Assembly: GCA_026686845.1 (NCBI GenBank)
Contig: JAIVEN010000028.1
Location: 6,587,001 to 6,651,000 of the forward strand
Length of the DNA stretch: 64,000 nucleotides
Origin: Adenanthera pavonina
Lineage: Eukaryota; Streptophyta; Magnoliopsida; Fabales; Fabaceae
Reading direction: 5' to 3'
A program made the position numbers and the translations under genes. The notes under the pieces are model-generated. The model was not told the DNA's origin, ran no database searches, and was given only the letters and a program-made list of their open reading frames with translations. Of this stretch, positions 1-11,789 are shown piece after piece. Position 1 is the stretch's first letter; each line of letters starts with the position of its first letter.

Positions 1-1425
1 ATTTTCAAGGGGGATAGCAAATTTTCAAGCCAATGTATAATTTTTCACTCTTTAATCCAATTGAACCCATATGTCACATGGATTTTTCTAATTTACATGC
101 TCCAAACTCATTTTCAAGGCTGTTTAGAAAATATGCAAGAAAACTTAGAATATTTTCAAGGCAATGTAGAATTTTTTTTACAGTTGATAGAATTTCCAAG
201 GCTGCTTAGAAAATATACAAGGCAACTTAAAATATTTCCAAGACAGTGTAGAATTTTTCTGTAGTTGATAGAATTTTCAAGGATGTTTAGAAAATGCGCG
301 AGGCAACTTAGAAAATTTTCAAGCCCTTATATAATTTTTTCCCAAATGATAGAGTTTCCAAGGGGAATAGAAAATTTTCAAGCCAATGTAGAAAATTTCC
401 AAACCAATATAGAATTTTTCACTCATTAACCCAATTGAACCCTAATGTCCCATGGATCGTTTCCAAGTTACATGGTTCATACTCATTTCCAAGACTGCTT
501 AGAATATGTGCAAGTCAACTTTTAATATTTTCAAGGCTGCTTAGAAAATGTGTAAGACAACTTAAAATATTTCCAAGATAGTGTAGAATTTTTCTAAAGT
601 TGATAGAATTTCCAAGGGTGCTTAGAAAATGCGCGAGGAAATTTAGAAAATTTTCAAGCATTTGTATAATTTTTTCCCCAAATGATAGAGTTTCCAAGGG
701 GAATAGAAAATTTTCAAGATAATGTAGAAAATTTCCAAACCAATATAGAATTTTTCACTCATTAACCCAATTGAACCCCAATGTCCCATGGACCTTTTCC
801 AAGTTACATGGTTTATACTCATTTCTAAGGCTGCTTAGAATATGTGCAAGTCAACTTAGAATATTTTTAAGATAATGTAAATTTTTTTTGCAGTTGATAA
901 AATTTTCAAGGCTGCTTAGAAAATTTGTAAAACAACTTAGAATATTTTCAAGGTAGTGTAGAATTTTTTTATAGTTGATAAAATTTTCAAGGCCTCTTAG
1001 AAAATATGCAAGGCAATTTAGAAAATTTCCAAGCTATTGTAGAAATTTTCTTTTCCAAATTGTAGAAATTTTCTTTTCCAAATTATAAAATTTTCAAGGG
1101 TGAATAGAAAATTTTCAAGTCAATGTAGAATTTTTCACTTCTCAACTCAATTGAACCCCCATGTCCTATGAAACTTTTCTAAGTTACATAGCTCATATTC
1201 ATTTCCAAGGCTGCTCAGAACATGTGCAAGGCAACTTAGAATATTTTCAAAGTAATGTAAAAATTTTTTGTAGTTGACAGAATTTTCAATATTGGCTAGA
1301 AAATTTTCAAGTGAGATTAGAATATTTTTAAGTTAAAATAGAATTTTTTCATGGAGCCTAAAATTTTCAAATTATAATAGAATTTTTTTTAAGGACACTA
1401 GAATTTTCAAATGAGATTAGAAAAT
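1..1425. repeat. Nested AT-rich minisatellite
   Basis: No gene is seen here. The stretch is built from degenerate units containing the words 'attttcaagg', 'gcttagaaaat', 'gcaacttagaatatttt' and 'gtagaatttttt', which recur every 60-80 bases. A higher-order unit is marked by 'tttttcactc...caattgaaccc...atgtcc.atg', which occurs at about 41, 415, 751 and 1131, giving a period of roughly 335-380 bases. The short open frames in it are by-products of the repeat. The array runs off the left edge of the window, so its full length is unknown. Confidence 0.85.
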
Positions 1426-1485
1426 GGTCTAGAATGCTATCAACACTTAATCAAGGGTCATAAAAATAGTTAACTGTTCCAAACT

Positions 1486-1830
1486 TTGAATTAATAAAAT
1501 GAATTTCAGTGGTTGACCATTTTTTTTGCCTGCATCATGATCTATTAGTGATATGTACACTTTATTATACAATTTATAAATCAGCCGATCAGTTCACATT
1601 TTGAACTAGAAAAGTGAATTCTAGTGGTCAACCATTGTTTTCACTGGCATCATGGACCATGAGTTATTTGCACACTTAATCAATTGATTTGAAAATTAGT
1701 TGACCATTCCTCATTTTGAACTAGAAAAATGAATTCTGTTGGTTGACCATTTTTTTTCTACGCCATGGACCTGGTTCTACTCACACTAAATTAGTACCTA
1801 TTTTCAACTAAACATAATAATTTTGAATTA
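1486..1830. repeat. 115-bp tandem repeat, three copies
   Basis: The phrase 'ttgaactagaaaa.tgaatt', followed by 'gtggttgaccatt' and then a 'gcatcatg' word, starts at 1486, 1601 and 1716. Both intervals are exactly 115 bases. The copies are moderately diverged and the third decays towards 1800. There is no coding content. The array adjoins the minisatellite but shares no sequence with it. The 270 bases after it, up to the retrotransposon, are plain AT-rich DNA. Confidence 0.8.
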
Positions 1831-2104
1831 AACAAATTATTGTAACATCAACTGCATTATAGTTAAAGTTGTCATTACATATATACTTATGGAGATAACA
1901 AATGAAACCAATATTTGGAAAAAAATGAGTGTCACAAAATAGGCATCAATCAACTAATTTTTTTTTTTAGCTTTCTTACATAAGTATATTGGAGCTGATA
2001 TTTCGCATTGCATGTCATGAAGTAAAACTAAATGTTATTACAATTGCTTTGATACAATATAACAACAACAATAGCACAAACTTCCCTAATATGTGGTAGC
2101 TTAT

Positions 2105-3574
2105 TGTTCACCACCGGGCTATACCGCAAGTGTACAGGCCGAGGTCTAGTAAAGTGATGAATGAGTATCGTTTCCACAGGGACTTAAATTAAAAAGTGGT
2201 CAAACATTGGACATTGCATTTTCAATTACTTTGAGCAACATAAATTGACAGTTCACTATGCAATTAACTTCAACTATGCAAGACAAGTGTATAAAATTAG
2301 CAACAAGGACAATTGGGGCTTGAAGAATTCAAAGAGATCTAGGATTATTCATTCCCCTTGTAATTCATAAATACCCACTTGAACTTTTTTTACAATTGTT
2401 CTTAATGCAAGATTATGTTAGTCAGGATACTAATTTAACTATCTGTGCTCTCTCGAATCTCCAAATAGCTGTTTGGTTTAATTAATTAAGTAATCTCTTA
2501 ACTAGTTAATTAAACTCTCATATTCAATTCAAGTCCTAAATCACTATATGAGATTAGTGAGTATATCTCTACCCCACTAACACAACTCGTCACTTAACAA
2601 AGCAAGATTCGAGTTCTCACATGACTCAACTCAAGTTCTTTATGTAAGTTAACTTTCTCAAGCATAACTTAAATAAACTAGACAATCTTATTGATGGCCA
2701 AACAATAAGAGGCATTAAGAGTAGAGCTAAATCAACATAAAGATTGCATTAATCACAATTATAATAGGGAAATGAGTATTCAATCCATACAAGGGTTTAG
2801 AATAATCCTAGAAATGAAGCACTAGCCACTTATGTTTAGCAACATCATAACAACACATATCCCAATCAACATCATTATTGAACAAAAGTGAGACAAGAAG
2901 GAAGGAAATGCAAGAAAACCAAAGAGGGAAGCTGAAATCTTCTCAAACTTCAAACCCTAGCTTCAATCTCCTTCAAGAAACCAAGCCCTAGCACATCCAA
3001 GCTCTCCAAAGTGAGTTCTGGAAGTCCTCTCATGTCCTAGCTCCGTCTCCCTGCTTATCTCTTCAATCCCCCTCAAAATACTACATTCGAGTGAAGCTTT
3101 GCGTTTTGCTGACGAGGGGTTCGCGCCGCGGCCTCATATCATCCGGATGTGCTATTTTGCTCACTGCTTGTCATGAGGCCACGGCCTCATATCGTGTAAC
3201 CGCGGCGTGGTAAGCTCGGGCTTGACCATTGTTTTTGTCACTGTCTGCTTGAGGTTGAGGCTTCATTCTTTCAAGCCGCGGCGTGGACTCTCCAGGAGCG
3301 TATTCCCCCCTTTCACAAGTTATATTCACTCCCTCTTTTTCTGTGATCTCTAAAGGGGCGTACTCCAATGCTCTCCCATGATGCCTACAATAAAGATGAG
3401 GATTTAAAATCTTTCATGGGGATAAAATAATGCATAATAAGACAAAAAATATACTATCATGCATTATTAGGATTACACTCCACATTTTCCTATCCTGAGT
3501 ATCAAGTATGTACATATATGAATGCATAACTCAAGGAAAATGTGCTGAAATGATGTAATTTGGTATGATTAACA
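2105..3574 (-). repeat. 3' LTR of the Athila-type element
   Basis: This is a 1470-bp direct repeat of 13729-15215. In plus orientation it begins TGTTCACCACCGGGC and ends GGTATGATTAACA. It lacks about 20 bases present in the other LTR near 14750, just before a CCGCGG palindrome. It carries GC-rich CCGCGG modules at about 3118-3300, in otherwise AT-rich sequence. One palindrome that is perfect in the other LTR is spoiled here (CCACGG at about 3178). The small open frame across 3171-3368 is not a gene. Confidence 0.95.
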
Positions 3575-3611
3575 CACCGCCAAACTTAAACAATTACTCG
3601 TCCTCGAGTAA
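3575..3611 (-). other. LTR-adjacent polypurine tract with hairpin
   Basis: On the minus strand this reads TTACTCG-AGGA-CGAGTAA, then six bases, then AAGTTTGGCGGTG, which ends exactly where the 3' LTR begins. The purine-rich 13-mer at 3575-3587 is in the position expected of the plus-strand primer. Immediately upstream is a perfect 7-bp inverted repeat with a 4-nt loop (3594-3611). The same arrangement, with a different stem sequence, occurs at 4897-4933. Confidence 0.75.
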
Positions 3612-4896
3612 ACTGAATAAGGAAAACCAGCTAGATTGCATAAGTTATCTAATTACTATGGTAGCATGAACTTTCTCCTCACCAAGTGCCACTGAATATA
3701 AATAACAAAGGAATGAGTCAAATGACCATAGCTACATGACTTTCAATCCAATAACCAGTTTTCTTGGAATTTCAAAGAGTGTGTGTGTGATTAATCAAAG
3801 AGCAACTTTCCTGCAAGTATCAAGATTGAAAGCAACACTCCAATCTACATAAACAAAATGCTTCAACATCAACACTTCATATGCCTAACCTTTTCTCCCC
3901 TCTCCACTTATAAGATAACCACCATATACCTTTGAGATCAATGGGACTTTTAGGCTTGTAACGTGGCCAGGTTTAATAGCTTACTGAAATGAAGAGGTGA
4001 GAGGGATTGCAAATATCTTGAGATAAATGATGCATTACATATCATCTTTCTTCCTTATTTTGAACTTTGAGATACTATATGAAGCCAAGTAACAACCCCC
4101 CAATCTTATCTCTTAATGAACATTTGCACCTCAAACATTCTTGGACTTTTGCTCCTCTCTGAATATGTTCTTTTTTTTTTTTTGCATTAGAGCTAGTAAC
4201 TTTAATGATTCATGAGAGTACAACTAATATAACTATGCACAACTAACATAACCCTGTACCCAAATATACAATTTACATCATTTCCCATCCCTTCACCATC
4301 TCTAATCACCACTCATGATTTATCAATTATCTCAAGATTAAGGGTAATTTATGGTTTTTCGGGCTAAGTGGGTAAGGTTTCATGTACGGTTCCAACAAGA
4401 AAATTCACATGTTTTTTCAATTTAAGGCTCAAATGGGGATCAAGTGATTAAATATTCATCATGGTAGGTATGAAAGGCTCAAACGCATTTTAAAGAATGC
4501 CCAAATCATTTCCCAAAAATACTTGAAGTCCTTGATTAGCCTCAAGAGGTTCCAAGATAGGTTCTAGAGTGATGACATTCAAACAATCTATGCATATCAA
4601 TTCGCTACTATTCTCTCTTAATACAAGCATTCAAATGATTCCTCAATTATTGTGCACAGAAATTTTCTCCAAAATTACCACAAAACAAGAAATTGATATT
4701 GTAATTCAAGTAGCTATAAACATGACATACCCTTCCTGTGCAATCTATAATTTAAGCACCCCACAATTATTAAATTCATGCACTCAATTCAAAAGATAAC
4801 TTAACAATTTGGCTCAAAGTAGAATTTGAAAGGAGGAAGGGTAATGGTAAAAGTTTAAAACCACATCAATTCAGCCCAACAAACAAAAGCATCCCT
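3612..4896 (-). other. Non-coding 3' region between the two polypurine modules
   Basis: About 1.3 kb separates the internal polypurine module from the one next to the LTR. It is AT-rich with no open frame resembling a protein. The 76-codon frame at 4569-4799 has no recognisable features. The region may be sequence gained when the element acquired a second 3' end, or ordinary 3' untranslated sequence. Confidence 0.6.
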
Positions 4897-4933
4897 CACC
4901 CCCAAACTTAAATGGGACATTGTCCTCAATGTC
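4897..4933 (-). other. Internal polypurine-tract module with hairpin
   Basis: On the minus strand this reads GACATTG-AGGA-CAATGTC, then six bases, then AAGTTTGGGGGTG (4909-4897). The 13-mer is an uninterrupted match to the polypurine tract typical of plant Ty3/gypsy elements, yet it lies 1.3 kb inside the element rather than at the LTR. The hairpin stem is 7 bp and perfect, with the same AGGA loop and the same 6-base spacing as the module at 3575-3611. Confidence 0.7.
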
Positions 4934-5251
4934 AGGACCAATGCACCAGGTAAAATGAGGGGCATCTCTCAAATAGTATCACAATACAAACAGATAAAAC
5001 TGCATGGAAGGACAAAAAGAATATGTAAAAGCAATTAAAGCAATAACAAAGCACAGCAAACGATGTCTCAACTATATGAATCGAACTAATCAAAGAGTTG
5101 CAACAAAGTGAGTTCGAGACAACGAATAAAACCAGTGTTCGAATAAAGAGACAAAAACTACAACACAAATAAAGGAAGATAACCACAAGACCAGGAATAA
5201 GAGTTCTAAACAAAGAGCAAAAATAGAACAAGACAAAAGAAAAGCCCAATG

Positions 5252-6335
5252 CTAGCTGTCATCCGTGGGGTCCTGTGCTTCGGGAATCTCCCTATGCTCT
5301 GATGGTCTAGCTGTGTCATCCGGAGATAAAGGAACCTGCAAATGCTGGGCCAACCGATGGATGTGCCTATCCACTCTGGCCTGAGAGGCACTGAGGTGCT
5401 GGACCTCCTGATGGACCTGCTGCAGATATAGAAATAAGCGTTCCAATGTGTACTCCTCAGCAGGTGGTGGCAGTGGTGCAGGCTGCTCAATGGGTGCCAC
5501 CTTCCCAGGCTCGTCCGATGGCTGCTCCTCCCCAGGCTCTACCATGTCGGCTACTTGAATGGAGTCATATTTGAACTCTTGCTTGTGTGGGAAGAGCTCC
5601 ACCTTTGCTGTGTTGGGGCCACTCCTGCGTTAATGCACAACCCACAGATGAAATGAGGAAATCCAATGGGTAAATGGGCCTTGGTGACCGAGTTCCTCAA
5701 ATAATCAAAAATGAGTTGGGTAGCATCTACAGGCTCTCCACGTATGAATAAGTAGATGAGAAGGGCCCGTTCCCGAGTAGCGTCACTCAAATGGCTGACT
5801 GGTACAAGAATGGTATAGATAAAGTGCAGCCAGTAGCGCGCTGTTCGGTGCAAGTTAGCCCGCTTGATGTGACGGTGGATGCCATCAATGATATGCCACT
5901 AGGCTCGGCCCGGCAAAGTGATCAGCTCTGCAATGTTCTGATAGGGTACCTCATCAGTGTGCTCAGTGAAATACCGGTACCTACAATCTGTCACAACAGG
6001 AAGGTCGAAGAAGGACTGTATGATGGCCTTTGAAATTTCAACCCACTTGCCCCGCACCTTGCACAGCAAAGAGGTGCATTTCTCTGCCTCCCCACAAAAC
6101 TCTCGGACCATGGTGAGAGAACCTCTTTCTCGCTTCCCGCTAACTTAGCAAACCCGCAGGACTCCAACCCGTGCCAAAATCGTAGATCACTATTATATGG
6201 GAAGTATTTTTCAAAAATGAGATGCTGGGGCTTATCTATCTCTATTTGTTCCTCTTCCTCTGGTTGTTCAGGCTGAGGTAGGGGTGGAGGAGGAGGTGCT
6301 TCCTGTGATTAACTAGCTCGTTTTGTGCGGGCCAT
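5252..6335 (-). pseudogene. Broken 3' ORF of Athila element (plant transposon protein type)
   Basis: A start codon at 6335 opens a frame beginning MARTKRAS, followed at once by a stop, then a Pro- and Glu-rich stretch. After a frame change near 6110 the frame reads through 'KWVEISKAIIQSFFDLP' to a stop at 5899-5901. It continues in the same frame with 'RTARYWLHFIYTILVPVSHLSDATRERALL', then shifts again near 5600 into a tail with 'LERLFLYLQQVHQEVQHL', a likely coiled coil, ending at 5252. The central block matches my recollection of the 'putative plant transposon protein' domain found between integrase and the 3' LTR of Athila elements. That slot has been called env-like, but I see no signal peptide or membrane segment to support an envelope. 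Function is unknown and this copy is dead (at least two stops and two frameshifts). Confidence 0.7.
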
Positions 6336-8066
6336 GCCTGCAAAGAAGCAATCATGGGCAGATAAAAGACAGCTAGCCTAAAGATCTAAAAAAGACAATA
6401 GCACAACTAACCTTGAGACTACAAACAGCTACAGACAAGAGACCTGCTACGAATTGGAGACAATATCCTGGCCTACCAGCAGACAAAATGACTCATTAAG
6501 CTAAAAGACAATTAACAAAATGAATTACCCATTATAAGCTACAACCAAGGGGACCACCAATGAGTAGAACACTAGATACGGGACAGGAGCATAACATGGG
6601 AAAAACTATAAAGTAATGATATACACGAGAGTGACAAAGCAGGAGACCACAGGCCAACACAAGGATAAAGTATCTAACAATGGCCTACAATCACAAACGT
6701 AAGCAAATTGCATTCACATGGCCTCCATACACGGAGTCAACATCAACAACAAAAGGTCCCAATCAGACTCAATTTAAATTCTTAAAGCACTCATAATCCA
6801 TAAGATCCCACATACTTCCTATTGATAAACAAAATTCAACACACAGAGGGTTGGGAGCGTTACCCAAAATGTTGCAGAAGCAAGGAAGTTGAGAGACAGA
6901 GTATGTCCACTCGTCCGCGGATGGCCAACTCTACCACTAACCCAGGGGGACTAAGAAAATAGAGGAGGAAGGTGGAGGAGGAGCACCGAGGTGTGGGTAC
7001 AGAGAGGTGGCTGAGATTGGGAGAGGCTGCGGTGGTTGACCAAGAAAACAGAGGAGGAAGTGAGGAGGGAGAAGTGGTGGCCGAAATTTTGAACCACGGC
7101 CGAGGGTGTGGGTGAAGCTGGAGGGGAAGAGGAGCTACAAGGGCCCGAGGGTGAATCGTGGAGGAGGTGGGTCGGTGATGAAGGCTGAGGGAGGGAATTT
7201 CGATGAGGGACTGAGGGGACAGGGTGCGGAGGCTGAAGATGAGGAAGATGCAACTTGAAGGGATTAAAAGATTTAGGGTTCAGAACACACGGGGAAGGCT
7301 GCCTTTTAGTCATCGGTTTGGTCTCGCCACGACAAAAATCGTGGCCCACGAGCCACTGGAAGCATAACGCCGTGGCTTTGGTTATTGAGTCGCGACTGTG
7401 TTTATGGGGCCGCGGCATGGACACTCCCAGAATTTCACCCTTCTGGATTTTTTTAGCCGCGGCCGTGTTTATGGGGTTGCGGCGTGGACGCTCCCAGTTT
7501 TGAGGTCCTCTCTGTCTCCTTCACGCCGCGGCTTCGTGTTTCCAAGCCGCGGCGTGGTATTCTTGCTTAGCCTCTCAGCAATCCAGTAGCAAACATACAC
7601 ATATAGAGCATTCATCAAACACACTCCTCACCTTATGCATGCTGAAAATAGCTAAGAGAGGCACATAATGGTAACTAAGAGCACATGACATAGCTCAAAT
7701 CCTATCACACACAGTTGTTCATATTCAAACATTGATGATTCATTAATTTGCTCAAAATCATTCTACACGACTTAGCTAACACCAGTTCTTGCAGAAATAG
7801 CATTTGAAATGAGAATTGAGTTTAGTGAACTCCCTATTGATATGTCATCTCCATTTCAGTATTTCTTTGCTCTTTGTCATGAATTTGTTTCCTTGGGGTC
7901 CAAAATGGCTGCACTTACCCTACCTACATTAAAACCAAGAACTAACATAAAACCTACTACATAAAGCACATAACTAACAAAACAACAACAAGATAAAAGT
8001 TAAAGAGCTTGGGTTGCCTCCCAAGAAGCGCTAGTTTTATAGTCGCCAGCCCAACTCTTCTCTATA
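6336..8066 (-). other. Non-coding spacer with GC-rich CCGCGG modules
   Basis: This 1.7-kb stretch separates the integrase end from the 3' ORF. The minus-strand frame at 6951-7424 is rich in Ser, Pro and His and shows no domain; I regard it as chance. Between about 7320 and 7560 are repeated GC-rich modules around CCGCGG and GCGGCGTGG, set in AT-rich DNA. One pair, 'CCGCGGCTTC' about 20 bases before 'AAGCCGCGGCGTGG' (7523-7556), matches a pair in the LTR (14897-14930). The LTR and this spacer therefore share a module. Confidence 0.7.
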
Positions 8067-9220
8067 CTAACTATACTCCGACAAATGAAGAGTTGAGGTT
8101 TGATGATCCACCTCTCCACCCCAATAGTGCTTTAGTCTCTGTCCATTGACCTTGAACTTCTCACCATCATTTCCTTCCAGTTCCACAGCTCCATAAGAAA
8201 AGGTTTGAACCACAGTGAATGGTCCGGACCACCTAGATTTGAGCTTGCTTGGAATCAATTTAAGCCTTGAGTTATACAAGAGCACCTTTTGGCCTAGCAC
8301 AAATGCTTTGGGCAAAATTCTCTGATCACGCAGCTTCTTTGTTCTCTCCTTATACAGCCTTGAGCTCTCGTAAGCATTGAGACAGAATTCTTCAAGTTCA
8401 TTCAACTGCAGTAATCGTCTTTTACCATCCGTCTTCAGATCAAAATTGAGCTTTTTTATGGCCCAATAAGCGCTATGCTCCAACTCTATGGGCAAATGAC
8501 AAGCTTTGCCAAAGACAAGTCAGTATGGTGACATCCCAATGGGCATTTTATAGGCTGTGCGATATGCCCATAATGCATCATCAAGTTTAGTTGCCCAATC
8601 CCTTCTCGTTACACCCACAGTCTTCTCGAGAATGGTCTTGATCTCTCGATTCGAAATTTCAGCTTGCCCATTAGACTGAGGATGGTATGCGAGGGCCACC
8701 TTGTGCTTCACACCATATTTTCTCAAGAGAGCTCGAAATTGGCTGTTACAGAAATGAGTACCACCATCACTGATAATGGCTCGTGGAGTCCCAAATCTGG
8801 TGAAGATGTGCTTCTTCAAGAACTTAATCACCGTCTTAGCGTCATTGGCCACACAAGCAGTGGCTTCCACCCATTTGGAGACATAATCCACTGCCACAAG
8901 AATATATTGATTATTGAAGGATTTGGAAAGTGGTCCCATAAAATCTATCCCCCAAACATCAAATAACTCTACTTCTAGTATGTTGGTGAGTGGCATTTCA
9001 TTTCTCCTAGAGATGTTTCCAACTCTTTGACATCTATTGCATTTAAGCACACACTCATACGAGTCTTTGAATAGAGTTGGCCAGAAGAAACTGCATTGAA
9101 GCACCTTGACTGCTATTTTCTCCCCCCCCGAAATGACCTCCATATTCAGAATCATGGCAACCATGAAGTATAGCTTGTTGCTCACTCTCTGGGACACACC
9201 GTCTAATCAATGAATCCGCA
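8067..9220 (-). pseudogene. Integrase domain of Athila pol, broken
   Basis: The zinc-binding part (HDSEYGGHF ... CNRCQRVGN, an H-H-C-C pattern) is split by a frameshift at a run of eight C on the plus strand (9121-9128). The catalytic core follows with DVWGIDFMGPL, ISDGGTHFCN and HPQSNGQAEISNRE, which supply the three acidic residues. An in-frame TGA at 8520-8522 interrupts the protein just after MSPY, where related elements usually have Trp. The C-terminal part (8067-8495) is open to a natural end and includes the WSGPFTV segment common in Ty3/gypsy integrase tails. In a working element it would insert the cDNA; here it cannot be made as one protein. Confidence 0.9.
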
Positions 9221-10834
9221 CATCGCCTAAAGACGTAAGGCTCATCCCAGATGTAGTATTTCGCTTCATGAAAGAATTTCTTCAATTGATAAAACTTTAA
9301 ATCAGGCGGCGTCACATCACAGGCTAAATAGTTTACAATGTCAGCATACCAAGGGTCTACTACATCTTCAACAGCAAAGAGCTGTTCATCAGGAAATTTT
9401 TCATGAATGGTACCTTCATCACCAACTTGTGCATTGCTATCCAATCTTGACAGATGGTCTGCCACTTGGTTTTCTGAGCCCTTTTTGTCAACAATCACTA
9501 GGTCAAACTCTTGCAGCAATAAAACCCATCTTATCAACCGCCCCTTTGACTCCTTCTTGCTAAACAGATACTTAATGGCGGAGTGATTAGTGAATACTGT
9601 TACCTTAGCACCAACAAGATATGGCCTGAATTTGCCAAAAGCAAATACTATGGCTAGCATCTCCTTCTCTGTGGTCATGTAATTCTCTTGAGCATCATCA
9701 AGAGTTTTGCTAGCATAGTAGATGGGGTGAAAAATCTTGTCTTTTCTCTGACCCAAAATAGCCCCCACAGCAAAGTCACTAGCATCACACATGATATCAA
9801 ATGGGAGGTTCCAGTCAGGAGCTACAATGACTGGTGCTTCGACTAATCTTCTTTTGAGTTCTTCAAAGGCCTCAAGACACTTGTTATCAAATTTAAACTT
9901 CACATCCTTCTCCAACAAGAGGCATAAGGGCTTAGCTATCTTGGAGAAGTCTTTGATGAAGCAACGATAGAAACCAGTATGACCAAGGAAGCTTCGGATA
10001 CCCTTCACATTGGTGGATGGAGGCAGTTGCTCAATCACCTCAATCTTTGCTTTATCAACTTCTAAGCCATTTTTAGACACCTTATGGCCCAGTACAATGC
10101 CTTCATGCACCATGAAATGGCATTTCTCCCAATTGAGTACAAGATTGGTTTCTTCACATCGTTTTAAGACATCCGCAAGATTGTAAAGGCGTTCTTCAAA
10201 AGATTCTCCGAACACTGAGAAATCATCCATAAATACCTCCATAGTCTTTTCAATCATATCAGCGAATATGTACATCACACACCTTTGAAAAGTTACCAGT
10301 ATGTTACACAGATCGAAGGGCATCCTCCTAAATGCAAATGTGCCATACGGACAAGTGAAGGTGGTCTTTTCTTGTGTCCTCTAGAGCAATGGCAATTTGA
10401 TTATATCCCGAATAGCCATCCAAAAAATAGAAGAAGTCCTTGCCGGCCAATCTATCGAGCATTTGATCAATGAAAGGTAGGGGAAAGTGATCTTTCCGTG
10501 TGGCGTCATTTAGCTTGCGGTAGTCCATGCACATTCTCCAACCAGTGACAGTGTGAGTAGGGATAAGTTCATTATGGGTGTTAGCCATTACAGTCATGCC
10601 CCCCTTTTTAGGAACACATTGGACTGGGCTCACCCAAGAACTATCAGAGATAGGATATACAATCCCTGCATCTAACCACTTCAGAATTTCCTTCTTGACC
10701 ACATCCTTCATGATGGGATTCAACCTTCGTTGATGCTCGATGGATGTCTTATGGTTATCCTCCAAGAAAATTTTGTGCATGCAAATTGATGGACTAATCC
10801 CCTTTATATCTGTAATGGTCTACCCAATAGCTCA
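9221..10834 (-). pseudogene. Reverse transcriptase and RNase H of Athila pol, broken
   Basis: The frame starting near 10834 contains an early TAG where neighbouring families have Trp, then the RT start 'LKWLDAGIVYPISDSSWVSPVQ', 'CMDYRKLNDATRKDHFPLPF' and 'DGYSGYNQI'. A one-base frame change near 10378 separates this from 'MPFDLCN', the catalytic VFMDDFSVFG block, and 'RSFLGHTGFYRCFIKDFSKIA'. RNase H follows with 'DASDFAVGAIL' and 'YMTTEKEMLAI'. The usual Asp of the 'TDHSA' motif is Asn here (TNHSAI), removing a catalytic acid. In a working element this would copy genomic RNA into DNA. This copy is dead on three counts: a stop, a frameshift and the missing RNase H acid. Confidence 0.93.
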
Positions 10835-10861
10835 CTTATATGCCTTCAAAACATTTAAAAG

Positions 10862-11750
10862 TTACCTCTCTTGATCTTCATTCAAATTAGAAGCAATTAT
10901 GACAGGCAATGTATTGTTTTCTCCCAGATAAGCATATTTCAAGTGAGTTGGGAGTGCTTTCAACTCAAGTGTTGGTGGCTCAACAAGAGATGGCTTCAAA
11001 GAAGGTTTTTCAAGAGAAGTAGCATCCAACGACTCAAATGCAATGCGACTTTTAGAGATGGTCGAGGAGGCATTTAGCAAAGCCAAACATTCTTTAAATT
11101 CTTCTCCCTCCATTTTACACGCAATTAAGAGAGCTTCCAAAGGGTCTTGAGTGATTGACTTGTGGAATTCCTCATGTACCACTTGATCAATGACGTCAGT
11201 AAAGCAACATTCCTCTGGTTCATTAGGTGCCTTAATGGCCTTGAACATGTTAAATGTCAACTTTTCTTCACCAACTCTCCATGTAATCTCCCCCTTTGCC
11301 ACATCAATGAGGGCTCTACCAGTGGCTAGGAAAGGATGCCCTAAAATGAGGGGCATTTCCGATCACTTCACAATCTAGAATGATGAAATCCACAAGAAAG
11401 ATGAAATTACCTACTCTCACAAGCACATCCTCAATGATCCCCTTTGGGTAAACCAGGCTTCTATCCGCCAATTACAAAGTCACAGTAGTTGGTCTTGCCT
11501 CACCCAATTACATTTTCTTGAAGACAGAAAGAGGCAAGAGATTTACACTGGAGCCCAAATCACATAAGGCCTTCCTGATGGTCATTTTACCCACTTCACA
11601 TGGAACCACAAAGCTACCCGGATCACTCAACTTTTGTGGTAAATTCTTGATGATATCGGTGCAACTCTTGGTCAAGGCTACCATTTCGAACTCATTAAAC
11701 CTCCTCTTTTTGGACAACATATCTTTCAGGAACTTCACATATGCAAGCAT
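10862..11750 (-). pseudogene. Aspartic protease region of Athila pol, broken
   Basis: The segment 11508-11750 contains 'ALCDLGSSVNLLPLSVFKKM', a retroviral-type aspartic protease motif with DLGSS at the active site. An in-frame TAA follows at 11508-11510 and a second TAA in the same frame lies near 11474. A one-base frame change near 11352 leads into 'MPLILGHPFLATGRALIDV', the C-terminal flap region typical of this family. The rest (10862-11300) is a linker rich in Glu and Leu leading to reverse transcriptase. The protease would normally cut the polyprotein; here it is split into three pieces. Confidence 0.85.
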
Positions 11751-11789
11751 TTGCTTTAAAGCTTCAGTTAGAGGAAGATTAATATGCAG

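Noticed and set aside
5206..5490. Second minus-strand frame overlapping the Athila 3' ORF tail
   Set aside because: It overlaps the better-supported frame 5252-5602 and shows no conserved motif.
6951..7503. Open frames in the retrotransposon spacer
   Set aside because: Opposite-strand overlapping frames of biased composition around CCGCGG repeats; no domain and no place in the element's gene order.
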